This document shows positions 1-9,760 of a stretch of DNA of 64,000 bases, one piece after another. The translations under genes were made by a program, and so were the position numbers. This stretch comes from an uncultured Bacteroidales bacterium (GTDB taxonomy: Bacteria; Bacteroidota; Bacteroidia; Bacteroidales; Paludibacteraceae), in NCBI GenBank assembly GCA_902779705.1, contig CACZCR010000002.1, forward strand, positions 62,001 through 126,000, in the 5' to 3' direction. The notes under the pieces are model-generated. The model worked only from the letters and a program-made list of their open reading frames with translations, did no database searches and was not told where the DNA came from. Position 1 is the first letter of the stretch, and every line of letters starts with the position of its first letter.

Positions 1-1630
1 CGGGTTCAGTAGTCCATCCGATGAATTTGGTACCCTCACAAGGGGTAACTGTTTTGGTCGGCAGTACGAGGTTCTCGGTACCGTTAATGTTGTAGGTTTT
101 GGTCTCAAGTGTTTGTCCGTTGACCACCCAAGTGACGGTATAGTTCTGCTCGACGGGCTCCTCGATATAGACGAGCGAGATGACGCAGTTAGACTCGGTG
201 ATATTGAGCAGCGGTTTGCCGCTAATGCCTGTCCAAGTGGTGACTTTAGCAGAGCCCGGGAAGGTGTTCTTAGAGCAATATTCGCCACCTATCCTGTCAC
301 CCGAAGCGGATACGACGGTATAACGCAGGCTATTGGCGGTGTTGTTGGGTGTATTGCTAGTCCAAGCGGAAGAGTTGAAGTTAACTTTCCAGATCAGCAG
401 TCCATGACCGGTAAGCGGAGCGTCCCAGCCTTTGGCTTGGCGGTTCTCGATGTAGTAGACGAGGCCTGTCTCGGTAGGAGTTTGTTGTGTACCGCGTGAG
501 TTGATTTGGTATGCTTTGCCGCCTGTTTGTCCGTTGGCGATGATATCGAGCTTCTTACCGGTATTTCCAAGGTTCTCGGGAGTCTGCCATCCGAAGAAGT
601 ATTTCTCCCACGGGTCATAGTTAGGCGGGCAGTGTCCGTCGCCGTTGTAGGAGCCACCATCCATGATATTCCAGTCATTAGGGGTAAGCATGTTCTTGTA
701 GTTGGTACCGTAGCTGGTGTCATAAAGATCAGGCAGACCCATGACGTGGCCAAACTCGTGGCAGAGTGTACCGATACCGCCGAGAGCAGATCCGGACATC
801 TCGCCTGACATAGCATAGTTGTTGATCTTCTTGCCACCGAGGGTACGTTGTGCGCTGTTATAGGTACAATATCCATACTGGATAGCCGATGATACGTCCC
901 AGTTGTGGGGCCAAATGGTCTCTGAGGTACCGCCGTCAGCTTGTCCTTTGCCGGCATAGATGACATAGACGAAGTCTACGTATCCATCGTTGTCGGAATC
1001 ATAGTCAGCCCAGTTGATAGTGAACTGTTGGTTAGCCAGGATACATGCCTCTACAACAGCATCGGTAGCGTGTTGGTCATCACCTTCGTCTTGGCCGGGG
1101 TTGTCGGTGCCGTAGTATGCTACGTTGCGGCTGAGGGTAACCGGTCCGAAGACGTCGAACTGCGGGCGGTAACTGCCGTTAGATTGATCAGCAAAGTACT
1201 GTGCAGCAGACGGATAGCCACTATTGACGGTACAGTTAGTAGAGTTGCAGAGTTCGTCGAACGTAGCTTGTGTATGGCCGCTCTGCATGCTCTTGTTGGA
1301 GAAATTGGCAAGGATGACCACGCCTTTGGGAGCGAGGTTAGGAGTAGTACCTACATCTTTGCGTTGACGGCGTGCTACGCCTTTGGCGCGGCGGGCAGCT
1401 GCTTGTGAAGCAGTAGGCGCATCGCCTACGACTTGATACATTCCATCGATTTCGCGTACTTGTTTGCCGTCGCGGTTGATGGTATAGTGGTAGAACTCGT
1501 CACCAATGACTTGGATCTCGATGGTAGAGCCATCGGCTTGTGTGCGTGTTTGCCATCCACGGCGTGCCGGAACGGCGTTAGCTATGAGTGAAACTGCCAA
1601 AAGCAGCGAACATATAAGTATCTTTTTCAT
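1..1630 (-). CDS. Secreted M6-family (immune inhibitor A-like) zinc metalloprotease, C-terminus cut by window edge
   Basis: The reading frame is open from an ATG at 1630 to the window edge, giving 543 codons without a stop. It begins with a typical Sec signal peptide (MKKILICSLLLAVSLIANA). The catalytic domain spans about residues 100-430. It contains the zinc motif HEFGH at residues 291-295, followed by VMGLPDLYD, and an upstream segment DSDNDGYVDFVYVIYAGKG that is typical of M6 peptidases. Near the edge (residues about 490-543) a Listeria-Bacteroides type repeat begins (TVTWVVNG ... FIGWTTEP). A T9SS sorting domain may follow outside the window, which is inference. The gene lies 25 nt downstream of the 279-residue secreted protein on the same strand and has no promoter of its own, so the two probably form an operon. 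The family assignment is firm; the substrate is unknown. Confidence 0.9.
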   Translation of the reverse strand, partial: MKKILICSLLLAVSLIANAVPARRGWQTRTQADGSTIEIQVIGDEFYHYTINRDGKQVREIDGMYQVVGDAPTASQAAARRAKGVARRQRKDVGTTPNLAPKGVVILANFSNKSMQSGHTQATFDELCNSTNCTVNSGYPSAAQYFADQSNGSYRPQFDVFGPVTLSRNVAYYGTDNPGQDEGDDQHATDAVVEACILANQQFTINWADYDSDNDGYVDFVYVIYAGKGQADGGTSETIWPHNWDVSSAIQYGYCTYNSAQRTLGGKKINNYAMSGEMSGSALGGIGTLCHEFGHVMGLPDLYDTSYGTNYKNMLTPNDWNIMDGGSYNGDGHCPPNYDPWEKYFFGWQTPENLGNTGKKLDIIANGQTGGKAYQINSRGTQQTPTETGLVYYIENRQAKGWDAPLTGHGLLIWKVNFNSSAWTSNTPNNTANSLRYTVVSASGDRIGGEYCSKNTFPGSAKVTTWTGISGKPLLNITESNCVISLVYIEEPVEQNYTVTWVVNGQTLETKTYNINGTENLVLPTKTVTPCEGTKFIGWTTEP

Positions 1631-1655
1631 AATTGCGAAACTTGTTTAGACCGTT

Positions 1656-2495
1656 TTAGTTGATTCGTGTACCTTGAGCGTTATACTCCACTCCATCGCG
1701 GATGATGACGAGTTGTCCGTTACGCAAGATTTTGACAGCCTGGGTACGGATGTTGGTTTGGTCGATATCGGTACCGTTGTCCCAGATAGGAGCCAGTACG
1801 ACGTCTGCGGCAGGCATTGTAAAGGAAGCGCCGGGCTCGTAGATAACACCATCGTAGCGCCATCCTGTGAGTGTCTTACCACCTTTGGAAGGTGTAGCAT
1901 TAGAGAGGGTAAGAACAGTTCCAGCCTCGTAGGTCGGCTCCTCGCAAAGTGTTTTGCGGTACGGGAATCCTTGGTAAGAGAGCGAATAGGTCTCAGCCGG
2001 TGGTGTAGTAGAAGCACGGCGGTAGAGTTGAACAGCAGTTTGTGAGCTGGTGTAGTTGGTAAAACGGGGGCTACTAGCATTATATTGAAGATTGCCATTG
2101 GTTCCACTGGTCAGCGTAGCATCTCCTGCTGCAACAGAAATCGTCCATGAGGTAGTTCCGCTATCCCACGCGAGTGCGGCCTTAGTGGCCGTAGTTCCCA
2201 GCAATTTGCCATCTGTTCCGGCAAAAGTCCATGCTCCTGATTTGCCTCCCAGGGTTAGTACCTGAGTACCAGTTGGAAGCGAGTTAATAGCATCGTTTGA
2301 GAAAGTAGCATCTAAAGCCGCAAAATACTTTGTTCCAGAAGCTATCTCACCAGCCACTTTGGATTTGGTTTTGCATCCAATAACGATTTGGTCGCCTGCT
2401 TTGAGTGTCGAGGCGTCGGTAACAAGTGTCCACTCGTCTGCCATAACTGTCATCGCTATCATCAGCGACAGACAGCATGTGATAAATTTATTCAT
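1656..2495 (-). CDS. Secreted protein with Listeria-Bacteroides repeat and T9SS-type C-terminal sorting domain
   Basis: This 279-residue protein has an N-terminal signal peptide (MNKFITCCLSLMIAMTVMA, then DEWTLV). Residues about 20-165 form a beta-rich region beginning DEWTLVTDASTLKAGDQIVIG, which I do not recognise as a named catalytic domain. Residues about 175-240 are a Listeria-Bacteroides (InlB B-like) repeat with LTGWRYDG and PGASFTMPAADV. The last 35 residues (KILRNGQLVIIRDG, then YNAQGTRIN) match the compact C-terminal sorting domain that directs Bacteroidales proteins through the T9SS to the cell surface. It has its own promoter at 2533-2564 and is followed closely by the M6 protease gene. 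A surface or secreted accessory of that protease is possible but is inference. Confidence 0.85.
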   Translation of the reverse strand: MNKFITCCLSLMIAMTVMADEWTLVTDASTLKAGDQIVIGCKTKSKVAGEIASGTKYFAALDATFSNDAINSLPTGTQVLTLGGKSGAWTFAGTDGKLLGTTATKAALAWDSGTTSWTISVAAGDATLTSGTNGNLQYNASSPRFTNYTSSQTAVQLYRRASTTPPAETYSLSYQGFPYRKTLCEEPTYEAGTVLTLSNATPSKGGKTLTGWRYDGVIYEPGASFTMPAADVVLAPIWDNGTDIDQTNIRTQAVKILRNGQLVIIRDGVEYNAQGTRIN

Positions 2496-2532
2496 TTTAG
2501 ATTTTAATATAATTAGTATTTCTTAGGGGCTA

Positions 2533-2564
2533 CAAAGGTACTGCTTTTTTTTGACATACGCAAA
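2533..2564 (-). promoter_or_regulatory. Bacteroidota-type promoter for the 279-aa secreted protein and M6 protease
   Basis: On the minus strand TTTG (2561-2564), a 20-nt spacer and TACCTTTG (2533-2540) match the -33/-7 consensus. The start codon is at 2495. Confidence 0.8.
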
Positions 2565-2668
2565 TAAATCTTAGAAAAACACTCAGAATATGCTGTTTAG
2601 CGAAAAAACGTTAGAGGAACGTTTCCAAAGATAATACATATAGAACAAAAGTATCTCTATATAACACA

Positions 2669-2700
2669 CATCAAAGGCAGCGGTTAGGCTGCCTTTGATG
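2669..2700. repeat. Perfect 13-bp inverted repeat (hairpin) between the 43-aa peptide gene and the next promoter
   Basis: CATCAAAGGCAGC (2669-2681) pairs perfectly with 2688-2700 across the six-base loop GGTTAG. It lies downstream of the 43-residue peptide gene on the minus strand, but no T-run follows, so it is not a classical intrinsic terminator; it could stabilise the 3' end of the message. A second, imperfect GC-rich hairpin occupies about 2715-2757. Confidence 0.6.
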
Positions 2701-2766
2701 AATAGGTTCGCTTGCACGCGGGGGCGTGATTAATAATGTACGCCCGCCTGCGTGTGTGCGTAGGAG

Positions 2767-2898
2767 TTAGTCACCATAGATAGTGTCTTGGGTCTCGTTT
2801 GAGCTACCGCCGGAAGAGACGGGAGCTAAGCCTTGCAGCATGTTCTCGCCCTTGAGGTCGACGGTCTCAGTTGTCGGATTAATATACATCTTTTTCAT
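2767..2898 (-). CDS. Small peptide gene of the MKKxYxxPxxE type (43 aa)
   Basis: A 43-codon gene runs from the ATG at 2898 to a TAA at 2767-2769. Its product starts MKKMYINPTTETVDLKG and ends with a Ser/Gly-rich, acidic tail (SSGGSSNETQDTIYGD). I support it as real because a second gene in the window (51336-51470) has the same length, the same N-terminal pattern (MKK-x-Y-x-x-P-x-x-E) and the same position, immediately 3' of a giant T9SS cargo gene. Short proteins of this pattern are, to my knowledge, frequent and uncharacterised in Bacteroidales. The conserved basic start and variable small-residue tail are reminiscent of a leader plus core, but no modifying enzyme is adjacent. The function is unknown. 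Confidence 0.65.
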   Translation of the reverse strand: MKKMYINPTTETVDLKGENMLQGLAPVSSGGSSNETQDTIYGD

Positions 2899-2923
2899 AA
2901 TTTTGATCGTTCTTATATAGTCT

Positions 2924-2947
2924 ACTGGTAAACTGGTTTACTGGTCA
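2924..2947. repeat. Three tandem 8-bp repeats (ACTGGTnn) upstream of the 43-aa peptide gene
   Basis: ACTGGTAA, ACTGGTTT and ACTGGTCA follow one another without gaps, and the centre forms the palindrome GTAAACTGGTTTAC. They fill the gap between the stop of the giant cargo gene and the peptide start. This could be an operator or simply one of the short-word repeats common in the window's intergenic DNA. Confidence 0.5.
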
Positions 2948-2958
2948 TAGTAGATCTA

Positions 2959-5900
2959 TTATTTTACTAAGCGACCTGTTGCATCGTACGTCTTGTCACC
3001 GCGGATGATGAAGAGTTGACCATTGATCAAGATCTTCTGTACCTTGGTGTCATTGCCGTAGATATTGTCAACATCTGTAGCAACAGCAGGAGCATTACCA
3101 CCCATTACCAGGCGACGACGCGGAGCACCATTAGTACCCGGAGTCGGTGCACTGGAAACAACATCCAAATTATCCAAACCAATAACATACGCACGATTTG
3201 CACCCAGTATTACGTTGTCTGAGTTAACGAAGATGTAATGGTTCTTGCTGATCACGTAGTTGCCCCAGAGGGTCGTACCGTCAGCAGAACTGAGTTCATC
3301 GAACGTACCTTGCATGCCCTTCGTGTTCTGAACAGGAGTTGTCAAAGCAGCCTCAGTATCGGTGTTATAAACCTTAATCTCCGTATTACCGTTCTCCGGA
3401 ACGAAGATGTACGGTTCACCTGCTACAAGACGATTCTCTTCTACCTCGTCGAATACGAGATAGTTGTTCTCGTTCTTACCAGTCAACTTATACAGCGTTG
3501 CGCCGCCGAGGATAGCGTCATTCGTCCAGCACAGCGTACCGATGTTCGCCGGATTAAGGTTCTCACGATGGTAACTATATTCAGCCTTGAACTCAATCTT
3601 CGAAATACGAACATACTGATTTGCGCTCTCACCTTCATAACCTATGATCTCTACCGATCCCGGTTCTACTGCAAGTGCATAGGTAATGTACTTATCAGCA
3701 GCCGTGCCTGAAGTTGTGCGAGCGCACTTCTTATCGTTAATAGCGATTGTACGTGCATTGTTACCGTTGCTTGCGAAGGTTACAAATACAGCACCCGGAA
3801 CGGTTACATTGAACTGTACATAACGTCCTGCCAGATGCTTAACGCCATCACTTTCTGTACGACCAATGTGCTGTCCTTCGAACTTCAGAGCCTGAGCATT
3901 GAAGGTTGTATTGTTAACACCATCAATATTTGCCAACAACAAGCGAGCGTTCTTGTCATCACCGGTAAGCTCAATATGATTTGCCGATACATTGGTCATA
4001 TCCCATGTAGTAGTTTCCGTTACATCTACCTGCTCAAAGGAAGCAACAACCTCTACTTGGCAAGTTGCCTTCAGACTTTCGCTATTGTTCAATTTCACTT
4101 GGACAGTAACAGTTCCTGCTGCGAGAGCAGTTACTACACCGGTCGTAGCATTGATATTAGCAATTGTTCCTTCGCCTTCGCCTACAATGCTCCAAGCGAT
4201 ACTCTCATAATATGCCTCATTCGACGGAAGCAATGTCATCGTCGGAGTAACCGTATTACCAATAGCAACCGTTGCATTCGCAAGGGATACACCAGTTACC
4301 GGAGCCAAACGATCAATGCGTAAGGTCTTGAAGCTATTATCACTATTCGAACCTGTCATATAAAGTACCTCAGCACCAATAAGAGGAGACTCAGAATCCA
4401 ATACATACTTATGCTTACCATCAGTACTTGTAGTTACTGCCGTTCCTTCATTGTTTTTCTTAATTGACATGTAACGGTTATCACTATTGTCAGAAGTGTA
4501 AGAAAGTACATCACCTGCTTGCAATGCACATTCAAGTACTACTTTGATATAGTTATTTCCATTCTCACGAATCTTAATTGCACCGCTTGTAATAGGGAAC
4601 GTACTATTGGAAGCGGTCGTTCCAAGGTAAACATTTCCACCCGTTACGGTTACCACATCTTCCGTAGTAACAACCTCAACTTCATCGCTATTCTTAGAAA
4701 CATTATAAACTACATTATTTGCTTCCGGATCAATAGCCCAAGCGAACAAGTTACCGCTTACCGGACAATCAGGACTTACAGTAATCGTCTTCTCTACCGA
4801 TGCAGGCGTGTTGCAATAAATCGAGCCATCACCGACTACGGTTGCCGTAATCTTCGCCGAACCTTTCTTCAGATAGTTAATCGTGATATTCACACCATCA
4901 TTCGAAACTGCAACTACGGTCGGATCACTACTTACGACCTCAAGGCCTGCAGCATAGTTCGTGGTAACAGAAGCGCTACCATTGGAACCCTTTACGCCAT
5001 CAGTCGGTTCAACATCCCACGCAACTGTCGCAGGAGTACACGGAGCCGCTACAGTTACCGCACAAGCAGCGTAGATAGAATTATCGTCTTGCGACCTCGC
5101 GATGATGTTTACCGGTCCACCCGTAGCTTCACCGGTTACTACACCGTTTGCCACGCTTGCTATCGAAGCATTTTCACTTTCCCAAATAATAGTCGGGTTT
5201 GAAGCCTCCGTTGGAGCAACTACAGCTGTCAACGTGAACTGAGCACCTTGTGCAATCTCCTTGCTGCTAATTGCCGTTGTTCCTTCTTTCAGTGTTACGC
5301 TTGTTACAGATACCCAAGGTTTAATCGTGATCGCAGTAAACTTACCGTCACCCTTTGTCTGATTAGATACTATTGCATACATTGCAGGCGTATTCGTACC
5401 AGCAATAGTAGGATCGTCTCCGGAACTTGTCGGAACTGTCAATTCAACACCATTACGATAAACCTTCATAGCACGTGCAGTACCGGTGCTCTCTAGTGTA
5501 AACTGCTCTGCTGCACCTAAGAAGAAATAGACACGGGTATTACCCGGAGTCTCACGAGACCAATCGTCATCGGTCTTCGAGAATCTCCAACCGCTATTAT
5601 ATGCATAACCCGTCTTGATATATGCTTGCTCCGCTTCTCCACCATTGAAGGTCTCTTTCTCTCCTGTTCCTGCATAAGGAGCAACAGCTGTCTTAGTTAC
5701 CGGGAAGATATAATCAACCTCTGCAACAGTAACCTTAATATTACCGTCAACCTCTTCATAAACCGGTGATTCTTGACCCAGTACCTTAATAGAACTCAAC
5801 GTCGGAGCGCTTTCACCCTGCAGATAGTAAACAGTTACAGCCTGATTCTTGATGAAAGCATCGAAGGTATTGCTATAGATAGCTTGAACGAGTTTCGGCA

Positions 5901-8900
5901 TATAGTGTGCGAACAACTCAATCGAAGCGCCCGGAGTGTACGGACTTGCAATCTTATTGCCACCAGTTGCTGCATCATACCAACCGATGAAGTCCCAATT
6001 TGTCTTCGTCGCGGTCGGCAGAACAAGAGCAGGATCACCCTCTTTCCATGTTGCAGAAGGAGTCTCGCAAGAACCACCGTTTGCATTATAGGTAATGGTC
6101 AACACACTTGCCGAAACGCTCAACGTAACAACATTCGAAGTAGCATTACCGCAGTCACCGCTTACAACGCAACGGAACTTATAATCACCTGCGGCAGCTT
6201 TGCTAACAGAATAAGTTGCCTCATCTGCATTCGCGATATCAGTCCAGTTCTCACCTTCTTGGATTTGCCATTGATAGGTCAGCGTACCCGCACCTGTAGC
6301 AACTACAGAGAACTCTTGTGCGATATTAACAGAAGCTTCTGCATCTACCGGTTGAGTGGTAATCGTTGTTGCCGGCTTAATCGTGATAGCAGCTGTATTC
6401 GATTGAGCAGAACATCCGTCGGCAGTACTTACTACGCAGTAATACGATGCATTTGCTGCCAAAGCGGCGGTTGTATAGGAAGCAGTAGTAGCACCTGAAC
6501 CACCGGAAACAGCAGTTCCATCACCATTATACCAAGCGTAGGTATAAGGAGTTGCCCCTCCGGTAATGTTACCTACTGTCAAAGTAGCAGTCGAACCGGT
6601 ACAGATGGCAGCAGCTGTCGGCTGTGTACCGATAGTCGGCTTCACGCAGTAGCAAGTTTCACGCTCAACGGTAACACTCTTAATCTCATGGTTTTGAGTC
6701 TTATTGCCATCAGTAGTAGTAGTCGTGCGCAAGAATCCGATTGTATTCATGTCCGAAGGAATAATGAATTCTACATCATCCGTGTCTCCTTCCGTCGGAC
6801 CATTCTGCACTTGATAACCGGAATAAGAACTGTGAGTACCATAAACCATGTACAATTTACCTGACTCATAGTCATTCGCTTTGACATTAACAGTTACAAT
6901 ATCTCCGGCCTTGAAACCACCATTCAGACTCATCTCATAGTACTTACCATCACCTAATTTTTGTCCTGAAAGATTGATAGTTGTCGTACATCCCGTATGA
7001 GTATCTGAGCTATTGTTGATATTAGTAGAAGTTGCTAATGTCTCTGTCTCGCAACCGGTCTTTGTAATAACTTCTGCAAAGTCAGAAGCCAACGAGCACA
7101 TGCCCGACTTGCTGATTAAGCAGTAGTAGTACATCGTCGTTGCAGTTGCAGCAGAAGTAATATTCAATGTAGCATTGGTTGCGCCATCTATTTCAACAGC
7201 AGGATTCGCAGGATCTGTTGTGCTGTACCATTGATAGCTTACACCTGTTGTACTTGTCACAACACTCAACTCAACAGCAGAGCTGACTGCGACTTTCTGT
7301 GATGCAGTCGGTTGAGTGGTAATAACCGGAGACTCTGCCAAAGTAACAGCAGCAGAACCGTTCATTGCGGTCTCTTTATAAGACGCATTAGCTACCGACT
7401 TAACGGTATATGTACCGGCGACCTCAATTCCCGAGAACGAGATAACATCACCTGTTCCTGCAACAACCTTACCTTCAACAGCTACAGCATCTTTATACAA
7501 CTGATAACTTACGCCCGACTGACTTCCGGATAATGTAATCGTTGCGCTCTCGCCACTAGCCACACAAGGACTATTGTCTTCTACGCCAACAGTAAATTTG
7601 TCAGCACTAGGTATTTCCGGAATACGAAGAGAGAAAGCAGCAAGGTCGTTTTCATCTGCGACTGTCGAACCAGAGATTTCAATAACGCTTACGGCGGAAG
7701 GGGTTAAGGTAAAACGACGTACAGAATACGAAGTATTGAGTGTCATTGATTGCTCAACACCATTAATTTTTACAACCAAGTGCTTATTGTTAGAAGCTGT
7801 TGAATTTTTATCTTTTGCATAGAAGCTAATCTGGTCATAGCCTTGCACTTTGATCATAACAGAGTTCGCAGTGGAATTTAGTTTGATAGGGCCATAACTT
7901 GAAATCGCAGGAAATTCATCTTTTGCTGAACTCATATTTGAGGCAGTACCAGTGATAGATCCCTTCATCCAAGCCCCTTTAATCATAGAAGGAGTAAAAG
8001 GAGTAGACGCATTGAACTTTGCAGATGAAATACAATGAGCATCACTTGTATTCGAAGATTTTGTACCTGCAAACCACCATGCATCATCACTAGATTTTAC
8101 CAAACCATATATCTCGTACTGACGTTCTTTACTATCCACTGTTTTAGTAACCAATGTCTGGCCATAACCGCCTTTATCTGCAGCCTTTTCGTATAGACCC
8201 GGAATATGAGCCGTTAAATCTCCTCCGAGTTCATTAACTTTCAGTGAGAATACTGGAGATGTTGCGCTACCCTTTGAGTTCGTAGCCACACAGTAGTAGT
8301 AATACGTTCCAACTGCCAAAGAATTTGAAGTCGTATAAGAAGCCGTTGCTGCACCACTTATTTCCGTCGGATTAGTTTTCTCAGCATCATCACAACTATA
8401 CCATTTATACGATGGAGTCGGATTGCCCGTTGCGGTTACAGAGAATTGTTTTGTCTCACCTGCTGTAATCTCAGCCAAATCCGGTGTTGTAGCCGGATTT
8501 GTAATAGTTGGAGCTGCCTGCTCACCACCACTAGTAGATACAGCGGTTGCAGAAACGCTTGCTACATAAAATGTAGTTGTCGAAGATGGATAATTTGTGC
8601 CACTACCAATCGTATATGTAGTTGAAGGAGCAACTGGATCTGTTGCTTTCACTCTTTTGTACAATTCAATTTTTGTATAGTTGGCCGTAAAAGTTATATT
8701 AGCTTTATCTTCAGTTGTACTATTTCGTGCAGGAGCAGTTATCAACTTTATTTCCTTTGCTCCGTCTGCATCATACAATACGCAAGCCATTGTTGCAGTC
8801 GAACCATCACTATTCGAAGCACATGTAACAACAATTGGGGAAGACAATTTGTAACCGGAAGCTGCTTCTATTCTGATCCAATCCGCATCACTAGTCTCGA

Positions 8901-9207
8901 TTTTGGCACACGCTACACCTGATACATTTTTAACCTTGGCACTTACGGTACCCGTTTTATTCGAAGATACGGTAACATTTCCAGATGAAGCTCCACCAGA
9001 TGCTACTATTTGTGTAGCAGTAAAATCCGCCGCCATAACATTTCCGATGGCAAATGTGAATAGCATTACCAACGTGAAAATTGCCCCCCACGTTCGGTGG
9101 TACCGTTGGTGATTCGTTGGAGATAAGTTGGATGTTCGTTGGGTATTACCCTTACGTCCCTCTAACCTACTTCCCACAAAACTTTGAATTTTGTTTTTCA
9201 TAAGCAT
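2959..9207 (-). CDS. Giant secreted Ig-like/Big2 multidomain protein with T9SS C-terminal sorting domain (2082 aa)
   Basis: The protein has a long basic N-terminus and a hydrophobic export segment at about residues 41-60 (GAIFTLVMLFTFAIGNVMAA). Ig-like modules with paired Trp/Tyr-Tyr-Cys cores occur at about 229-329, 626-716, 852-949 and 946-1032. A Listeria-Bacteroides repeat follows at about 1032-1105 (ITYNANGGSCETPS ... FIGWYDAATGG), and Big2-like domains at about 1299-1386 and 1629-1726. The last 40 residues (KVQKILINGQLFIIRG, then YDATGRLVK) are a compact T9SS sorting domain. No catalytic domain is visible, so a surface adhesin or structural role is the likely reading. The start could be the ATG at 9207 or the one at 9201. 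No promoter is evident in the 54 bp between it and the upstream toxin-antitoxin genes. A small peptide gene follows 60 bp downstream. Confidence 0.9.
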   Translation of the reverse strand: MLMKNKIQSFVGSRLEGRKGNTQRTSNLSPTNHQRYHRTWGAIFTLVMLFTFAIGNVMAADFTATQIVASGGASSGNVTVSSNKTGTVSAKVKNVSGVACAKIETSDADWIRIEAASGYKLSSPIVVTCASNSDGSTATMACVLYDADGAKEIKLITAPARNSTTEDKANITFTANYTKIELYKRVKATDPVAPSTTYTIGSGTNYPSSTTTFYVASVSATAVSTSGGEQAAPTITNPATTPDLAEITAGETKQFSVTATGNPTPSYKWYSCDDAEKTNPTEISGAATASYTTSNSLAVGTYYYYCVATNSKGSATSPVFSLKVNELGGDLTAHIPGLYEKAADKGGYGQTLVTKTVDSKERQYEIYGLVKSSDDAWWFAGTKSSNTSDAHCISSAKFNASTPFTPSMIKGAWMKGSITGTASNMSSAKDEFPAISSYGPIKLNSTANSVMIKVQGYDQISFYAKDKNSTASNNKHLVVKINGVEQSMTLNTSYSVRRFTLTPSAVSVIEISGSTVADENDLAAFSLRIPEIPSADKFTVGVEDNSPCVASGESATITLSGSQSGVSYQLYKDAVAVEGKVVAGTGDVISFSGIEVAGTYTVKSVANASYKETAMNGSAAVTLAESPVITTQPTASQKVAVSSAVELSVVTSTTGVSYQWYSTTDPANPAVEIDGATNATLNITSAATATTMYYYCLISKSGMCSLASDFAEVITKTGCETETLATSTNINNSSDTHTGCTTTINLSGQKLGDGKYYEMSLNGGFKAGDIVTVNVKANDYESGKLYMVYGTHSSYSGYQVQNGPTEGDTDDVEFIIPSDMNTIGFLRTTTTTDGNKTQNHEIKSVTVERETCYCVKPTIGTQPTAAAICTGSTATLTVGNITGGATPYTYAWYNGDGTAVSGGSGATTASYTTAALAANASYYCVVSTADGCSAQSNTAAITIKPATTITTQPVDAEASVNIAQEFSVVATGAGTLTYQWQIQEGENWTDIANADEATYSVSKAAAGDYKFRCVVSGDCGNATSNVVTLSVSASVLTITYNANGGSCETPSATWKEGDPALVLPTATKTNWDFIGWYDAATGGNKIASPYTPGASIELFAHYMPKLVQAIYSNTFDAFIKNQAVTVYYLQGESAPTLSSIKVLGQESPVYEEVDGNIKVTVAEVDYIFPVTKTAVAPYAGTGEKETFNGGEAEQAYIKTGYAYNSGWRFSKTDDDWSRETPGNTRVYFFLGAAEQFTLESTGTARAMKVYRNGVELTVPTSSGDDPTIAGTNTPAMYAIVSNQTKGDGKFTAITIKPWVSVTSVTLKEGTTAISSKEIAQGAQFTLTAVVAPTEASNPTIIWESENASIASVANGVVTGEATGGPVNIIARSQDDNSIYAACAVTVAAPCTPATVAWDVEPTDGVKGSNGSASVTTNYAAGLEVVSSDPTVVAVSNDGVNITINYLKKGSAKITATVVGDGSIYCNTPASVEKTITVSPDCPVSGNLFAWAIDPEANNVVYNVSKNSDEVEVVTTEDVVTVTGGNVYLGTTASNSTFPITSGAIKIRENGNNYIKVVLECALQAGDVLSYTSDNSDNRYMSIKKNNEGTAVTTSTDGKHKYVLDSESPLIGAEVLYMTGSNSDNSFKTLRIDRLAPVTGVSLANATVAIGNTVTPTMTLLPSNEAYYESIAWSIVGEGEGTIANINATTGVVTALAAGTVTVQVKLNNSESLKATCQVEVVASFEQVDVTETTTWDMTNVSANHIELTGDDKNARLLLANIDGVNNTTFNAQALKFEGQHIGRTESDGVKHLAGRYVQFNVTVPGAVFVTFASNGNNARTIAINDKKCARTTSGTAADKYITYALAVEPGSVEIIGYEGESANQYVRISKIEFKAEYSYHRENLNPANIGTLCWTNDAILGGATLYKLTGKNENNYLVFDEVEENRLVAGEPYIFVPENGNTEIKVYNTDTEAALTTPVQNTKGMQGTFDELSSADGTTLWGNYVISKNHYIFVNSDNVILGANRAYVIGLDNLDVVSSAPTPGTNGAPRRRLVMGGNAPAVATDVDNIYGNDTKVQKILINGQLFIIRGDKTYDATGRLVK

Positions 9208-9261
9208 TTAAATTTTAATCGTTAGTAAAAAATTGGTTTATATTATTTTCGAATTTTAATT

Positions 9262-9447
9262 TCATTCTGCAACCACCACTGTTTGGATAAGTGTTTGCGG
9301 ATTTTGGCGAACGTCCCAAACCGCGACTATGTGCGCTTCGTCCTCAGCCAGAAAATATATCACTTTCTCCGACATATTATCATAATTAAAGTCGAAGATT
9401 TTGCGCAGATGTTCACGCGCACTATCATGCCATTTTATCTCTGCCAT
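9262..9447 (-). CDS. ParE/RelE-type toxin remnant, internally shortened (61 aa)
   Basis: The start (MAEIKWHDSAREHLRKIFDF) and end (DEAHIVAVWDVRQNPQTL) both resemble ParE-family toxins, whose usual length is about 90-105 residues. The central part with most of the fold is missing, as if an in-frame internal deletion of roughly 35 residues had occurred. The gene overlaps the 3' end of the antitoxin-like gene at 9435 by 13 bp, which is the usual toxin-antitoxin arrangement. It is probably inactive. The next pair upstream (9761-10323) retains a full-length toxin of the same superfamily. Confidence 0.65.
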   Translation of the reverse strand: MAEIKWHDSAREHLRKIFDFNYDNMSEKVIYFLAEDEAHIVAVWDVRQNPQTLIQTVVVAE

Positions 9448-9683
9448 GTAGCTACCTCCTGCTTGAAATCCGAATGACTCATCATCCCTAAACCTTCAGC
9501 ATATTCCCGCTCTGCTTTATTAGCAAATGCGATGATTTCTTCTGTTGAGAATTGGCATGGCGCACCATCCTCGCGAAGAGAAACGATATAATTCAGCACT
9601 CTATTCATCTTTTTCTCATCCTCTATCATCGGTCCCATCGCTGTCAGGAAACGACTACTTGCTATTGCCTGCGCTACACTCAT
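9435..9683 (-). CDS. Antitoxin-like protein, paralogue of the gene at 10072 (82 aa)
   Basis: The N-terminal 27 residues (MSVAQAIASSRFLTAMGPMI ...) are nearly identical in protein and DNA to the antitoxin-like gene at 10072-10323, whereas the C-terminal half differs. That is the pattern of a duplicated antitoxin with a conserved regulatory half and a toxin-specific half. I chose the ATG at 9683 rather than 9689 because it aligns with the start of the paralogue. Its partner toxin downstream is shortened. The DNA-binding fold is not recognisable by eye. Confidence 0.7.
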   Translation of the reverse strand: MSVAQAIASSRFLTAMGPMIEDEKKMNRVLNYIVSLREDGAPCQFSTEEIIAFANKAEREYAEGLGMMSHSDFKQEVATWQR

Positions 9684-9760
9684 ATGCATTCAATTTTTTT
9701 TAAGTTAAACAAAAAAATTGGTTTATTAATTGTAAAAATTATTTTGACTTGATTTATTTG

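Noticed and set aside
3016..7822. Plus-strand frames opposite the 2082-residue cargo gene
   Set aside because: Same reason: antisense shadows of repetitive Thr/Val/Ala-rich coding sequence.
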